A stretch of DNA of 64,000 nt, taken from assembly GCA_004794655.1 (NCBI GenBank), contig SMMW01000622.1:4463501-4527500 (forward strand), given 5' to 3'. How positions within the stretch are numbered: position 1 is the stretch's first letter; every line of letters starts with the position of its first letter. The DNA comes from Marisa cornuarietis. Lineage: Eukaryota; Mollusca; Gastropoda; Architaenioglossa; Ampullariidae. The position numbers were made by a program, and so were the translations under genes. Below, one piece after another: positions 13,151 to 24,765 of this stretch. The notes beneath the pieces are model-generated. The model did no database searches. It had not been told where the DNA came from and saw only the letters and a program-made list of their open reading frames with translations.

Positions 13151-13576
13151 CTTGCAAGCGTCGAGGGACTGTGGCCGCCACGCCCTATCTCCAAATGGTC
13201 GTCCTTTAGACAAAACAGCGACAGGCTGAAGACCGGGATGGCTCCAAAGCACCGAGGAGAGCTTGATGAAAAAGTAATTCCACTCGAGTTCTATTGCAGT
13301 CCGTTTATTTTTCGGAATCAGGCGAATTCGGGTCAGTCCCGCTATGCCGCCACACAGACCGCACGCGTGTGTGCGCGCTCAAGCTCTTTCATTTGAACTC
13401 GATTTCCTCCCTTGTTGGGGTCAGGCTGCTCGCCGACAGGTCTCACAGAATGAGATTAACTTTCTGTTGATTGTAAAGTTAACGAAGTGTGTGTCCAAGA
13501 ATTTTTTGTGCGAGAAGCGCGACAAGCTCGTGTGTGGTCGCGTCTGCATGCGTGTGTTCTTGTGTAAAAGCGACAC

Positions 13577-13596
13577 GTGTGTGTGTGTGTGTGTGA
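13577..13596. repeat. short (GT)n microsatellite
   Basis: About 10 GT units. Confidence 0.85.
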
Positions 13597-13726
13597 TTGT
13601 TTAAGTGCAAGGCATTTAAAATCTTATTATGAATACAAACAGTAATTAGACGACGGAACATATTCTAGTTATTTGTTATTTATTTTTTCTCTGATTGAAA
13701 TAGCACGCGCTGACACCCTATTTCCC

Positions 13727-13747
13727 ACCACCACCACCACCGCGCGT

Positions 13748-13787
<40 letters not shown>

Positions 13788-13788
13788 G
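13727..13788. repeat. (CCA)n/(CA)n compound microsatellite
   Basis: Five CCA units, a short CGCG spacer, then about 20 CA units ending in CGCGCG. Confidence 0.9.
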
Positions 13789-13789
13789 C

Positions 13790-15810
13790 GCCTTCATTCC
13801 GTACAGTTTTATGAATGTCTTCTAATCCTTTATTGCTCCGCCACCCAGTATATATATATACAGCAATGGGTTTCCGAAGTGATTTCCCAGCAAAGATTGC
13901 ATCGCCACAGACATGACTCTGTGCTATCGACACAAACGCAGTATGCAAGTAGTCTCCCTTGACTCACTGTGGTCCTCCTATGCTGGTTAGGGGGCGCTCG
14001 GTGAAGATGCTAGGTGCCAGAGGAGGAACCCCCTGGGGGAGCAGATACGAATAGACGGAGGGCTTCAGAAGTCGGACTGGTTGAGATACTGAGGGGAGAA
14101 CTGATGCCACAACATTTTGTATCTCACTCGGGGATTGGTTGCGAGAGCGCGACACAAGGGGAAGACAACCAAGCATTACTAGCAATCGAATTGTTGAAAT
14201 TCTGTATGAACCAGACATTTCGAGAGGCAAAGACTAAAAATACGATAACTGTAAAATGTATCTTATTTATTGGTTAATACTTGTGAAACCATTGTACTCA
14301 ACTATTCAACTTGTAAAAATTCAGAGTACACATTGGCAAAAATGATGAGCCAGTAGGTTGTAGGAGAACAAAAGAAACATACTCTTGACAAAAAGCCGAA
14401 GTACACAGAGACTAAGGTAATCTTTGCGGGACGTCTGTTTCATTTCCCAGGCAACCAACGCTCGGCAATTTTTGTGACTTCGCCAGCAACTGCTTGACCA
14501 TCCCTACCATGCACTCAAAATGCCTTGACTTCCCCTATCCCCCCAAAAAAACATAAAAAACAAAAACTGAATATGTACGGCGTCCTTAGTCTTTCCTTTT
14601 GGATAAATTTTCGCATTTTACTAACACTTTCTTTGCGCTGGTTGTCTCGCAACGAACAATCTTGCCTTTTTTCCCCCAACGTTCTGGTGGAAATTCAATC
14701 TGAAGTCGCTTTATCGACATCACGCCCGTATTGTGAAACCCCACAGGACCAACTGCTGCTGGGTACAATTAAATTTGCATTCAATGCTAAGGTAGATCTG
14801 GACCTTATACGATTTCATTCCGGTCACTGACTAGACACGTGACCAGCTGCTAGACTAGACTTTTTCTTAATCGTTTTCAAATTATGTCTGCTTCAAGTTT
14901 ACTTTCTCTCAAATCTCTCCAAAAAAAGGGGGTGGGTCACTACGGTAATCCTAAGTGTAAGGAGAAAGCCGTCTTTTTTCAGCTGAACACAGTGTGTTAT
15001 GTTCAGAAAGTACCAAGTCTTTGTTTAGGAGGAATTGCCGTTTTATCTAAAGTTCTGAGGGTCCAGAAGTCATCACTCTTGCACTGCGATAACAAGAAGA
15101 GGGAGGAGTGAAATGGCTTCTGTCAGTGCACTTCAGATAACTTGAAGCTATGTTTTGGTGTCTGCCTGGCTGGTTAATCACACGCTAGTGCTCGCTCTCA
15201 GGATTATGTAGAATTATGTTTACAGCAAGAGGTAGACATAAACTGTTGGCAGGTTGCATGGTGGATATTTAGGGAAGTACAGACTCGAAGAGGTAGATAG
15301 TAAAGCAGGTGCTTTCATCTCTGCATTCCTAGATTTTCTCATCACAGTCATGCAAGTAGCAAAATAGTTGTTATCTCTGCTTTGTGCAAAGTTCGTCATC
15401 ACAGTCAGCTACGTGCATTTATCCTGTTGGCATTGTACAGACAATAAGAAGATATACTCAGGTAGGTAGGCGAACTCTAAGATAGGATAAATATAAGTTC
15501 CGTAGATGAAGACATTTGACCGTACACACACTTTGCATCGCTTTTCAAACCTACGAATGCCATTTCGGTTCATTTGTCACATCCACATATTAGTAATGCA
15601 ATATGGTAACATTTTAAACAAAGTCTGTGCAGCCATTGATGTTTTTAAAGGTTTATTCTTAGGGCATACAGTTCATGTCTAATTGATTCAATGCCGACTA
15701 TCATGAATTGTTTTTTTTTTAAATCTCATTCCACACGATTTTGTTTGAACAGTTCTTTCTTTACCTGAAGCTACTGGATCCTATACGCGGTTCGTTTCTA
15801 TTTCTATCCT
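13790..15810. other. noncoding upstream region of the LRR gene
   Basis: No coding exon was recognised. It should contain the promoter and 5' untranslated exon(s) of the LRR gene, but I could not place a transcription start. A good splice-acceptor context (pyrimidine-rich run ending TCCTCAG) at about 15795-15811, just upstream of the LRR start codon, suggests an intron in the 5' UTR. Confidence 0.4.
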
Positions 15811-15811
15811 C

Positions 15812-15823
15812 AGCAGCTGAAGG
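15812..15823 (+). promoter_or_regulatory. probable end of 5' UTR, with 3' splice site just upstream
   Basis: A pyrimidine-rich tract ending TATCCTCAG is followed by CAGCTGAAGG and then the ATG. This fits a 5' UTR intron that ends 12 bases before the start codon. It is inferred from splice consensus only. Confidence 0.4.
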
Positions 15824-17545
15824 ATGGCGTTGCCGCTGCTGTTTCTTCTACTCCTGCTATTGGCGATGCAGGTGTCACCCCAGAGTTCAGCCTGGCCCTG
15901 CCCCGTACCCTGCACGTGCAGGGAGGACCACGTGCAGCAGGTCGGGCGCGCGTACGCCGTGCTGTGCTCGCACCAGCGCCTGCCTCGTGTGCCGGACCTG
16001 GCGCCCTTGACGGTGGTGGACGTGGCGGTGATGGTCAAGCTGGACTACTGTGACCTGCAGCACGTTACGCGAGCCGACTTTCCGCCGGACCTGCGCTTGG
16101 CAATCCTTCACCTCAACGGTAACGCTGGCCTGCGACTGGAGCGGGACGTCTTCGCCAACGTGCGAAACACTCTGGTGGTGCTGGACCTGCAGGCCACCAA
16201 TCTGCCCTTCAGCGAACCTCTCCTCTTCTTGGAGAGCTGTAGCCAGCTGCAGGAGCTGCGCCTCAGCTTCAACAACAAGGGCACGCGGCACGCCTCGCAT
16301 GTGACGGTGGGGCTCTTTAAGGGGCTTGGCATGAGCTCGTTCAGCAAGCTGCGGTTGTACAACTCCAACATCCACAGTCTGGCGGACGAGGTGTTCGAGG
16401 GCGCGGAGAGCCTGCATCACCTGCACCTGGGCTCCAACATGCTGTCGGAAGTGCCCGGTGCCATCGGTCGTCTGCGCAACCTGCAGTCACTGGACCTGTC
16501 GTCCAACGTCATCTCGCGGCTGCACAACGGTAGCTTTGCTACGCTGACGCAGCTGCAGGAACTGTTACTGAGCAAGAACAATATCCAGTTACTGGAGGAC
16601 GGGGCCTTCGCCGGGCTGGAGGACTCGCTGGCGACCTTGACCGCCGAGTTCTGCAACCTGACGCATATACCTACCGAGGCTCTGCGTCCGCTGTCCAACC
16701 TGACCTCGCTGGACCTCACCGCCAACAGCTTTGCGGAAGTGGGGGAGGACGCCTTCGTGGGCGCCTACTGCCTAAACGAACTGTACATCAGTTCTCCACA
16801 CATGACCTTCAGCAAGCTCATGTTCACCGGCCAGAGATTCTGCATCAAGGACCTCAAGATCCGGCGAGCCGGGCTGACCGTCGTGCCGCTGGAGCCCATC
16901 AGGGACCTAGCCAAGCTGCGTTACCTGTTCCTGGACAAGAATAACATCACGCGGCTACCGCGTGACGGTCTGCGGGGCATCACGGCCACCACCATCTGCT
17001 TCAGCGAGAATCCTCTGCGCTCAGTCGAGCGGGGCGCGTTCAACGGTCTGCGTCCCAAGCTGAACTTGTTGCTGGAGAAGACGGAAGTGAGCGATATCAG
17101 CTTCATCTTCGAGTATCCCCAGGACACGTTCGGATTTCTGAGCCTCTACGAGTCGCCTATCCCGTGCGACTGCACGCTTGAACGCATTCGCCGCGAGAAA
17201 CCGGAGAGCTTCCTGTACGGCACGTGCTCACACGGGGGCAAGGCCCTGGACCTTAGGGACCCGCAGCTGGAGGCCGTTCTACAGCAAAAGTGCCATCCGT
17301 CAGAGTCTGTCTTCGCCAACGTGTCATCATCGCCATCATTTGCTCTCAGCACAGCGCAGCAGTACACAGCAAAACCCCCGGTCAAGCGGGACAAAAAGAG
17401 GAAAAAAGTCAATGATAGCCAGAACGACGACGGTGACGAGGGGGAGACGATGCAGAAGTACACCGCCGGTGTCGCCACAAGACCTCGCTCTTTATCCTCA
17501 GTGTGGGCTGTGCAGTTCTTGTTGACAGTTGTCGTTTTAACGTGA
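15824..17545 (+). CDS. GPI-anchored leucine-rich-repeat cell-surface protein
   Basis: A 573-residue protein read from a single exon. Residues 1 to about 22 are a strong signal peptide (MALPLLFLLLLLLAMQ). An LRRNT cysteine cap follows (CPVPCTC, about 26-32). About a dozen typical 24-residue LRRs run to about 435, with motifs such as LQSLDLSSNVISRL and LRYLFLDKNNITRLP. An LRRCT cap starts at about 446 (PCDCTLERIRR) and runs to Cys at about 488. The tail then has a basic patch (KRDKKRKK, about 520), an acidic stretch, and a final hydrophobic segment of about 16 residues ending at the stop (VWAVQFLLTVVVLT). With no cytoplasmic residues after it, this is a GPI-attachment signal rather than a transmembrane anchor. 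LRR proteins of this build act as extracellular adhesion or recognition proteins; the ligand is unknown. The CDS is distinctly GC-rich against AT-rich surroundings and has no introns. It lies on the same strand as the polycystin gene 20 kb downstream. The ATG chosen is the first in frame before the signal peptide. Confidence 0.92.
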   Translation: MALPLLFLLLLLLAMQVSPQSSAWPCPVPCTCREDHVQQVGRAYAVLCSHQRLPRVPDLAPLTVVDVAVMVKLDYCDLQHVTRADFPPDLRLAILHLNGNAGLRLERDVFANVRNTLVVLDLQATNLPFSEPLLFLESCSQLQELRLSFNNKGTRHASHVTVGLFKGLGMSSFSKLRLYNSNIHSLADEVFEGAESLHHLHLGSNMLSEVPGAIGRLRNLQSLDLSSNVISRLHNGSFATLTQLQELLLSKNNIQLLEDGAFAGLEDSLATLTAEFCNLTHIPTEALRPLSNLTSLDLTANSFAEVGEDAFVGAYCLNELYISSPHMTFSKLMFTGQRFCIKDLKIRRAGLTVVPLEPIRDLAKLRYLFLDKNNITRLPRDGLRGITATTICFSENPLRSVERGAFNGLRPKLNLLLEKTEVSDISFIFEYPQDTFGFLSLYESPIPCDCTLERIRREKPESFLYGTCSHGGKALDLRDPQLEAVLQQKCHPSESVFANVSSSPSFALSTAQQYTAKPPVKRDKKRKKVNDSQNDDGDEGETMQKYTAGVATRPRSLSSVWAVQFLLTVVVLT

Positions 17546-18017
17546 AGTGCAGATGTACCGGAGACCCTTCAGCCGCAAACGATGAAATCTAAAAGTCCGA
17601 GGTGTTGGGAGGGGGACCCAAACAGACTGATAACTGGTCGCTGTGGTTGTGTTGGTGTGTTCCCTTCACTTATCAGTCGGAGAGTCGGAAAGTAGAGAGA
17701 TAAGACAAAATATTTATTGTGTTCAGAACATCGTCACCGGCTCCTGTGATGACGCTCATGTGTGGTGCAGGACAAGTTACTCTGTCTGGAGCATGAACAA
17801 ATTCAGGATCAATAACCGGGCTTCATTGAGATCAGGGTAACATACCTGATATGTTTACTTGCCAGGTGCTAACCTGCCTACCTACCTACCTACCTAACTG
17901 CCTGCATACTTAACTACCTACCAACCAACTCATCTACCTACCTACCTCACCATTTAGAAGACCTTGGCACATAGGGCTTATATATCTCACACAGTAAAGT
18001 CCATACACTCTGTCCAC
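17546..18017 (+). other. likely 3' UTR of the LRR gene
   Basis: Follows the TGA stop. No AATAAA is visible. The first reasonable candidate is ATTAAA at 18018-18023. A degenerate (CTAC)n repeat lies at 17876-17947. Confidence 0.4.
17876..17947. repeat. degenerate (CTAC)n tetranucleotide repeat
   Basis: Imperfect CCTA/CTAC units, interrupted in the middle. Confidence 0.8.
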
Positions 18018-18023
18018 ATTAAA
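18018..18023 (+). terminator. candidate polyadenylation signal ATTAAA
   Basis: ATTAAA is followed within about 15-60 bases by GT-rich sequence (GTTGTGTGTATG and beyond), the usual arrangement of a variant poly(A) signal and its downstream GU-rich element. It lies 475 bases after the LRR stop codon. This is inference. Confidence 0.3.
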
Positions 18024-18046
18024 CCAAAGTTGTGTGTATGTATCTG

Positions 18047-18083
18047 TGTGTGAGTGAGTGAGTGAGTGAGTGAGTGAGTGAGT
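18047..18083. repeat. (GTGA)n tetranucleotide microsatellite
   Basis: About nine GTGA/GAGT units. Confidence 0.9.
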
Positions 18084-18089
18084 GCGTGC

Positions 18090-21000
18090 GCGCAACATTT
18101 TTTTTAATAGTCATCACTTGTTGCTTTTGACCTTTAGATATCATGATGTTTTCTCTAGCTGCACCACGCCATTAACACTGCTTTTACAATTGTAACACGC
18201 AAGATAACCCATTAAGTCAGTGCTTTAGTTCTTTGTGGCAAGAAAAACCAAGCAAGAGATCTGTTCTCTGAAAACCAGGAGCCTACAAATTAGCGTACAG
18301 AAGAGAGAGAGAGAGAGAAAGATAGTAAAAGCGAGAAGAAAGAGTGAAAGAGAAAAAAGATAAACTGAAAAAAAGAATGAGAGGGAATAGGATCTCGTTA
18401 TAACCGCCGTCGCGAACTGCACCCTAGGATTTGACACTAAGCCTGTCACACATGAGTGCACGGAGCTCACTCACACACTCAGTTGCTGGCAATTGATAGA
18501 CTCTGCCATCCCAGTTTGTTTGATTGTTTGTTTGTTTGCTAGGGTAAAATGGGCTAAAAGAGACAATATAATCGTAGAGCTAAAAGCCAGCTTGCTAGAT
18601 AAATATACAATTATTCGAGAACAATCCGGAAATCCCGATGACTGGGTTCAGGATCACGACAAGAAACTAAGCACCCAGTTTGAAAGAACGGTAGTCATGG
18701 TGACCCGATCAGACTGTAGACAGCCCCCTCTCTCCCCTCTCTCCACTCCCATCCCACCCTCGTCATAACTAATGTCCGCGTGGCTGGTTATTCCCTCTCC
18801 TACCCGTGAAAATACATCAGGTGTTAGTGTCGCAGACAGTGTTGTGACAATACATCTGTACCATGCTACTGTCCCCTCTGGGCATGCAAAGTCTGGAAAA
18901 AGTCTTCAATGGCGGTCTCACGTACAAGTCGACTTCGCTAAGGCTGGTCTGAAAAGTCGACTTGCCATTTGAGACTGGTGATAAAACTCATTTTAACCTC
19001 ACATGCACACTAGTCAAAGACGATTTTTGACAGTTCAACCGAAAAACGTGGGCTTAAAGTCCGACGTGTGACCTTACATGTAACCCGATCCTTGACGAAA
19101 ACGCCCCACGTGTGTTACACCTTTGTTTGTACATTGTAGCCATTGACAAAAGGCAGCTTGGTAAAGATGCTTCTTAACCTGTTGCGCATATAGCTCTGTG
19201 GAATAAAAGAATTGCTTTAAGAGAACCACGACAAAGGAATGGTGCGATGAGAAGTCCTCAAGCCGAGCAAGTGGCTAGAAAGTTTGCAAAATGGCTACAA
19301 AAAAGGCTAATGGCTGAGTATTTATAAGTGACATACAGATTAATGGCCAAGTATTTGTTTAGAACACAGAGTGGCTAATAGTGTAATATTTGCACATGGC
19401 AAATACTGGCAAGGCATTGATAAATAACACAAACAGGTTTGTGACGAGAGCTCAAGGACTTCAACGATGTTTGTTTACTTCACCTGACTTCAGGAGGCGG
19501 GGGAAAAAAGAAGCTCTATGAAGCTTTGTAGTAAAAAATTTACCCGTAGCTTCCTTGCTGATTCAAATTGTTTCTTAAATTTCGTTGTTAAGGAGAATCG
19601 ATACACAAGAATACATCGTGGACATGGCAAATATGCTTAGAAAACAAATCGGACAAAGACATGAGACGTGAATGCGGACTGTTACATTCCGTGCCACAGG
19701 TAAATCCAAGGGCAGACTTGAAGGATCCCTCTTCATGGAATGTCATAATGTGATTTCAGTATGAAATAGTTTGCCAACGTGTTTTGTACATACATAAATA
19801 TTTGATGCTGTGATATGGCGACCACCTGTCGCCATGGCGACTCTTCATGACAGTTAAATCTGCTTGATCTTGTGTCGAGTAGTTTTTGAAGCATGACAAA
19901 TGAGCTGTCCCCCAGATGGTTTTTAAAATAAAAGCCTTGAGATATTTTGCTTGCTTCGGTAATGTAAACAAGTGATTGTGCAACGTATTAATACGCACAC
20001 GCGTTGAGAGAAACCTTGAGTGCAAAGGTCAAGGTCCATTCTCAGTAACTAATGTCCAGTCGAAATGTTGCCGACATTCCTGGGAGATGTCGTAACTGTA
20101 TCGGTGTACAGAACCTTCAGTACTTTTTTTTAAGTAATTTGTTAATTTGCTGAACGTCTGCCACGATTCAAAATAGCTCATTTGTTTTCCATTTAACATT
20201 TGATTCATTCTCTTTTACAGTGTCAGTAAACTGGAATAATATCTTTGCACTTTTTTTTTTAGTTTGTTCTCATGAAGACACATCTGTGTCTTGATCTAAC
20301 CGTTTCTGACCAAAATTGAAAATAAGAAGTGACTGGATTCACTGTTATGTTTGCTCTAAATAAACAGGAAACAAGGCTACAGAACAGAAAATACTCCATT
20401 TACATAATACATCCATTTTGTGACAATATATTTCTGACATTTTTTCTCTTTCCTGGATGTACAATAAAAACTGTCTTTATCAAGAATAGCTGCATAAAAT
20501 ATTTCAACGACACCAAATTTTAAAAGTGACTGCTAACAGTGGAGGTAAGTCTCACACACAAACGCATTCAAAAACGGTTTTTTAAAACCACTGAAGGTGT
20601 GATTTAACTTTGTAAATGATATATCACAAAGTTGCATTCATCTTGCACGCTACGGAAACCAACAGGTAACACCACACATAAAAGACTCGACGGACGGTAT
20701 TCGTTGATTACCAGCTATTGAGTCCTATTATGTATTGTTATCGTCTTATTCGGCGTCTCATACTAATTTTTTTATTATATGTTTCTGGATCCTACGAATG
20801 TTTTCCTGTTCATTCTTGAATCAATCTGACAGTCTAACGCTGCAATAAAATGATAATTTCTTTGGACACAACGGCTTCGGTAAAGATCATTGTTTGTTAC
20901 AATAATGGATGAATTTTCCAGGGGCTGTAAGCTATTGTTACTAATATAGGGGCTGTACGAAAAGAGGGATCAGAAATTCTTTCGAGGGAGACAGGACGAG

Positions 21001-22155
21001 TATGTAGGAGTCCGAAATTGTCGAACTTCCATTTTGTCTAACTGAATTTTGTAACTGCCAAGCTACTGACATACAGCTAGAACTCTAGCTGACTGACAAT
21101 GCCATTTCTCTGAGAGTAAGTTGACTGACAATGCCATTTCTCTGACAACAGCTGTCAGAGCAAAATACGCCAACTTTTGTGACAAAAAAACCCCGACTGG
21201 TTATTATGCTACTCTCAATATTGTGATCATAGTTACAGATTTTGTAACCAAGTGATTCATGTGGTGAAGCCAAGAGTATAACCGTCAAAGCAGCTTGGAC
21301 ATCCCCAATGTCACTGTTGCATGCTGGGCTCCTCTTCGGATGCCGTTGTTGCTGCAATATTTGTTTGTTTGTTGTTTGTTGTACATGTGTATGCTGTATG
21401 CAGACTACATTTCGTTTCGTTAATAAAATTGTACTCGCTTTCCTCTCGTGTCACTTCAGTGTGAGATAACAGGAGCTTCGATATGAAAGTGTTGGAAAGT
21501 GAAGATCATGTGAAGAGCTGTAGTCTATAACCTATAAAGACGTATAAATAAAACAGTCATTTTATTTTTTTATATTAATCAACACTACATTTACTGCATC
21601 ATTTTCCCTATTGCTTCGAACCATGACTATCTTCGAAGCTTTCAAATCTGTGATTAAGACTCTCAGCGTCGTTCTATTTTTCTCCTCTCACCTTTGTTTT
21701 TGTAATTCATTAACGGTACTACAGTACTACTGTAACTGTTTCTCCAACTGAATTTGAGTGATGTGAGGAAAAGCGCAATTTAAGTATCTCTTTGCTACTA
21801 CTACTAATAAGGATTTAAGCTTCACTACAGAAAAATTATTATTAAGTTATTATTATTGTTGACGCCTTATTGACCCATTCTTATTCTTCTTATTATTATT
21901 ATCGCTGCCCATTTCCTCACCGACTGTTTTATAAATAAGGTCACTGGCACTACACACAAGGCATTCCAGTTCTCGTAGTGATCACTACTGCTTGCTTTGC
22001 ACTTCACAAACCGAAACGATCCGTTCGATCATTCTCCTCACTCACGTCCCATAATAAGAGCAGCTGCACTTTAGGGGCTGCCTCCTAGGAGATTCGGAGA
22101 TGGATTGTTCCTTCCTTCTGTGCTCTGAGTAACGATTGGAGTACGCACTGTGGAC
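18090..22155. other. noncoding, nothing recognised beyond small repeats
   Basis: AT-rich sequence without a convincing exon. It has a GA-rich run near 18300-18330, a 24-bp direct repeat (TGACTGACAATGCCATTTCT core) at about 21090 and 21121, and short ATT/TTA trinucleotide runs near 21835-21900. Confidence 0.5.
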
Positions 22156-22156
22156 C

Positions 22157-22159
<3 letters not shown>

Positions 22160-22210
<51 letters not shown>
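22160..22210. repeat. (TG)n microsatellite
   Basis: About 25 TG units. Confidence 0.97.
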
Positions 22211-22215
<5 letters not shown>

Positions 22216-22870
22216 GAGAGACAGGGGAACTTCAGGAAGGAAGTGTTCGTTGCGTGTGTGCCAAGAGATTTTGTTCATTTTTCCAGCCTCAGTTCTGGAT
22301 CACGTCAAACTGACGTCTTTAGTGGACACTGAGTCTCCGTGGTCTGGCGTCAAACTGACGTTCAGCATGAGCTGAGTGTTTTAAATACATTGGTAACAAC
22401 GAAGCTACTCCTGCGTTGGAACACTAAGAGCAGCACGTGATCGCTGTTGACTTAAGGACCAACCTGAATGGTTTGCGTTTTTTTGCAGATATTGGTCGAT
22501 ATATGCGATATAAAACTAACCTGTAAATTTTAGCCTACAAAACCCACCTGTTAATTAATTATCCACTACGATTCGCACCTGCGATCAACATTCAGGTTGA
22601 TCTGTAACACACCTTGTTAGTGCCAGCACTGATGCAGGAGGCTTCTGTATCTATTTGTGTATATATATAGATATAGGTACCTCTGTTTGTTCACTTTGTA
22701 CAAAAGTTTGGATGGCTTATACTATCCCTCATTAGTTTTAAAAAGCTTAAAAATTAGATATGAAGGAAAAGATTTCCAAATGCAGTCCTGGGTTTTTATT
22801 TTAAAACCTGCTTGAAATTTAAGTCTTAATTCTTCAGTATGCTGCAGCGATCACAATGTTTTCTTCTGGT

Positions 22871-22871
<1 letters not shown>

Positions 22872-22939
<68 letters not shown>
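22872..22939. repeat. (CA)n microsatellite
   Basis: About 34 uninterrupted CA units. Confidence 0.97.
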
Positions 22940-22941
<2 letters not shown>

Positions 22942-23045
22942 GTTGCTGCTGATGGTGAGAAGAAGCAAGAGTAGTACAAGTGCTAGAAATATTCCTACTG
23001 ATGGTGAGAAGAAATATGAATAGTACAAGTGCCAGACACACATCG
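22940..23045. repeat. diverged 60-bp tandem duplication beside the CA array
   Basis: GCTGATGGTGAGAAGAAGCAAGAGTAGTACAAGTGC (split here only by description) recurs about 53 bases later as CTGATGGTGAGAAGAAATATGAATAGTACAAGTGCC. The shared core is CTGATGGTGAGAAGAA, with TAGTACAAGTGC after it. Confidence 0.6.
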
Positions 23046-23604
23046 GGAAGAGGAGGTAAGTGAACAAATCCTCCATTCAGCAAGTAGCTCCTGTCAGAGT
23101 TGATATCGTCTGACCTACTCAGTTGCAATCATCATCTATTAGCGTCGCCTAGCAACAACAAAGACGCTCTGGTTGGAATTAAATCCCATCTTTTTTTATC
23201 CCAAATGTCACAAGATCCTTACGTTTTGTTCGCTGCAACGCACTGAGACCAATTGTGCGGTTTTTGCTGGGATTTCATCTTATGCCACCTTGATGTTCTC
23301 TCCCCCGCTCGGCCTTTACATTCCTTCCACCTTTCCAATCTCACTGTTCCAAGCCCATCCAAGAGTTATTCTCAGCAAGAATAGCTGATGCTTAAGCTAA
23401 CGACGAAACAGATGCACACGTTATCGTAGTTTTGTTCCCTAGCAACGGTCGGTAACGCGATATCTTGTTTCTGTATTGCACAGGGTGACGCACTGCAATG
23501 CAAACAAATGTATATACACATCATTCGTTCTCTTGTTATGACTTTCTTGTGGCTGGCTTTTTCTGTGTCGGTACTCGCTTTTCCCGATATGTTTCTCTGT
23601 CAGC

Positions 23605-23607
<3 letters not shown>

Positions 23608-23691
<84 letters not shown>
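23608..23691. repeat. (GT)n microsatellite
   Basis: About 41 uninterrupted GT units, the longest dinucleotide array in the window. Confidence 0.97.
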
Positions 23692-23692
<1 letters not shown>

Positions 23693-24499
23693 ATCTCCCG
23701 GACCAATGCAGTTGAATGCTCTCTTTGATGCCACCGCTAGCTTCGAGCGAAGTTCTTGCTGATATAAAAGAAGAGAGACCTCAGAGACTTTAATCAGTAA
23801 GGCACACTTTCATATTACCGACCTGACAAAGAATACCACACTGTAGACTATTTAAACTGCGAAACCCGCTGAGAACAAGCGGTAAGGTCTGTACCCGTCA
23901 CAGTGCCAAGCTTCTAATGGTCGACCATCTGCTCGAGTATCTCAGCAGACAATCTGCCCAATCACACATCTTCGCTTGAAATGCACGTGGCGCCTGGCTG
24001 ACGGGAATCTCTGTCAGACTGAGGATGAGCTTGTCGCCAGATGATTTTAGGTAGACGCCCTGAAAGATTAGTGATGCGCTGGTATGTTGCAGTCAACCAC
24101 TGTGCCAGACCTTCAAAACAAAAGAACACTACGTGGAAATGTGCTTGTGTTTTATTTTCTGGTCACTTTGGGTTATACGGATCCAGAATATTTAGCTTGG
24201 TCTCGGAGAAGGGGGAAGATGATGGAGAGAAAAGCGGCTGAGGTGGAAGAGAGTAACCAGACTAAAAAGGTGCACGCAATATTTCGCTTGACATTGGCGG
24301 GGGAGTTGACATCAGAATGTGACAGAACACAGTCTGGAGGCGATCTGGTCTAACATCTTAGCTTCTTCCTTGTGCAGGACCTTTCGTGTACACTTGTGCT
24401 TTTTGTATATGCGTGCATTTGCACGTTTTTCCCTAACAGCCACCTCTAACAACTCCATGGATTTTGTCTAATGGCTAATGATATCGGTTTTAAAAGTCT
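23692..24499. other. noncoding, nothing recognised
   Basis: No exon, RNA gene or repeat was recognised between the GT array and the MITE. Confidence 0.5.
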
Positions 24500-24765
24500 G
24501 GGGCCAGTTGCACAACACGTTTCTAAACCTTAAAACTGTTCTAAAGAAGCAAAATCTCTTCTTAGCCATTTTGATGCATTGCAGAAAAACATACAAAAAA
24601 TTGTACTGACAGGACGGAAAGTCAGACCTCAACAACTTTATCTTACTTAAAGCAGTTTTAGTTTTTAAAATTCTAAAATTGTGGTGTGCACCTTAAACTA
24701 ATTATCTAAATAGAGTTAAGGCCTAAAAGTGTTTAAAATAAGAAATGTGTTGTGCAACTGGCCCC
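24500..24765. mobile_element. 266-bp MITE with terminal inverted repeats
   Basis: The left end reads GGGGCCAGTTGCACAACACG and the right end, read on the minus strand, reads GGGGCCAGTTGCACAACACA. The inverted repeats match over about 25 bases with one mismatch. The interior is AT-rich and noncoding, typical of a non-autonomous class II DNA transposon. The target-site duplication is short or ambiguous (CTG/CTG possible), so the superfamily is not assigned. Confidence 0.85.

Noticed and set aside
15887..16426. 179-codon minus-strand frame inside the LRR gene
   Set aside because: A shadow of the GC-rich LRR CDS. It is Gln/His/Arg-rich with no family resemblance.
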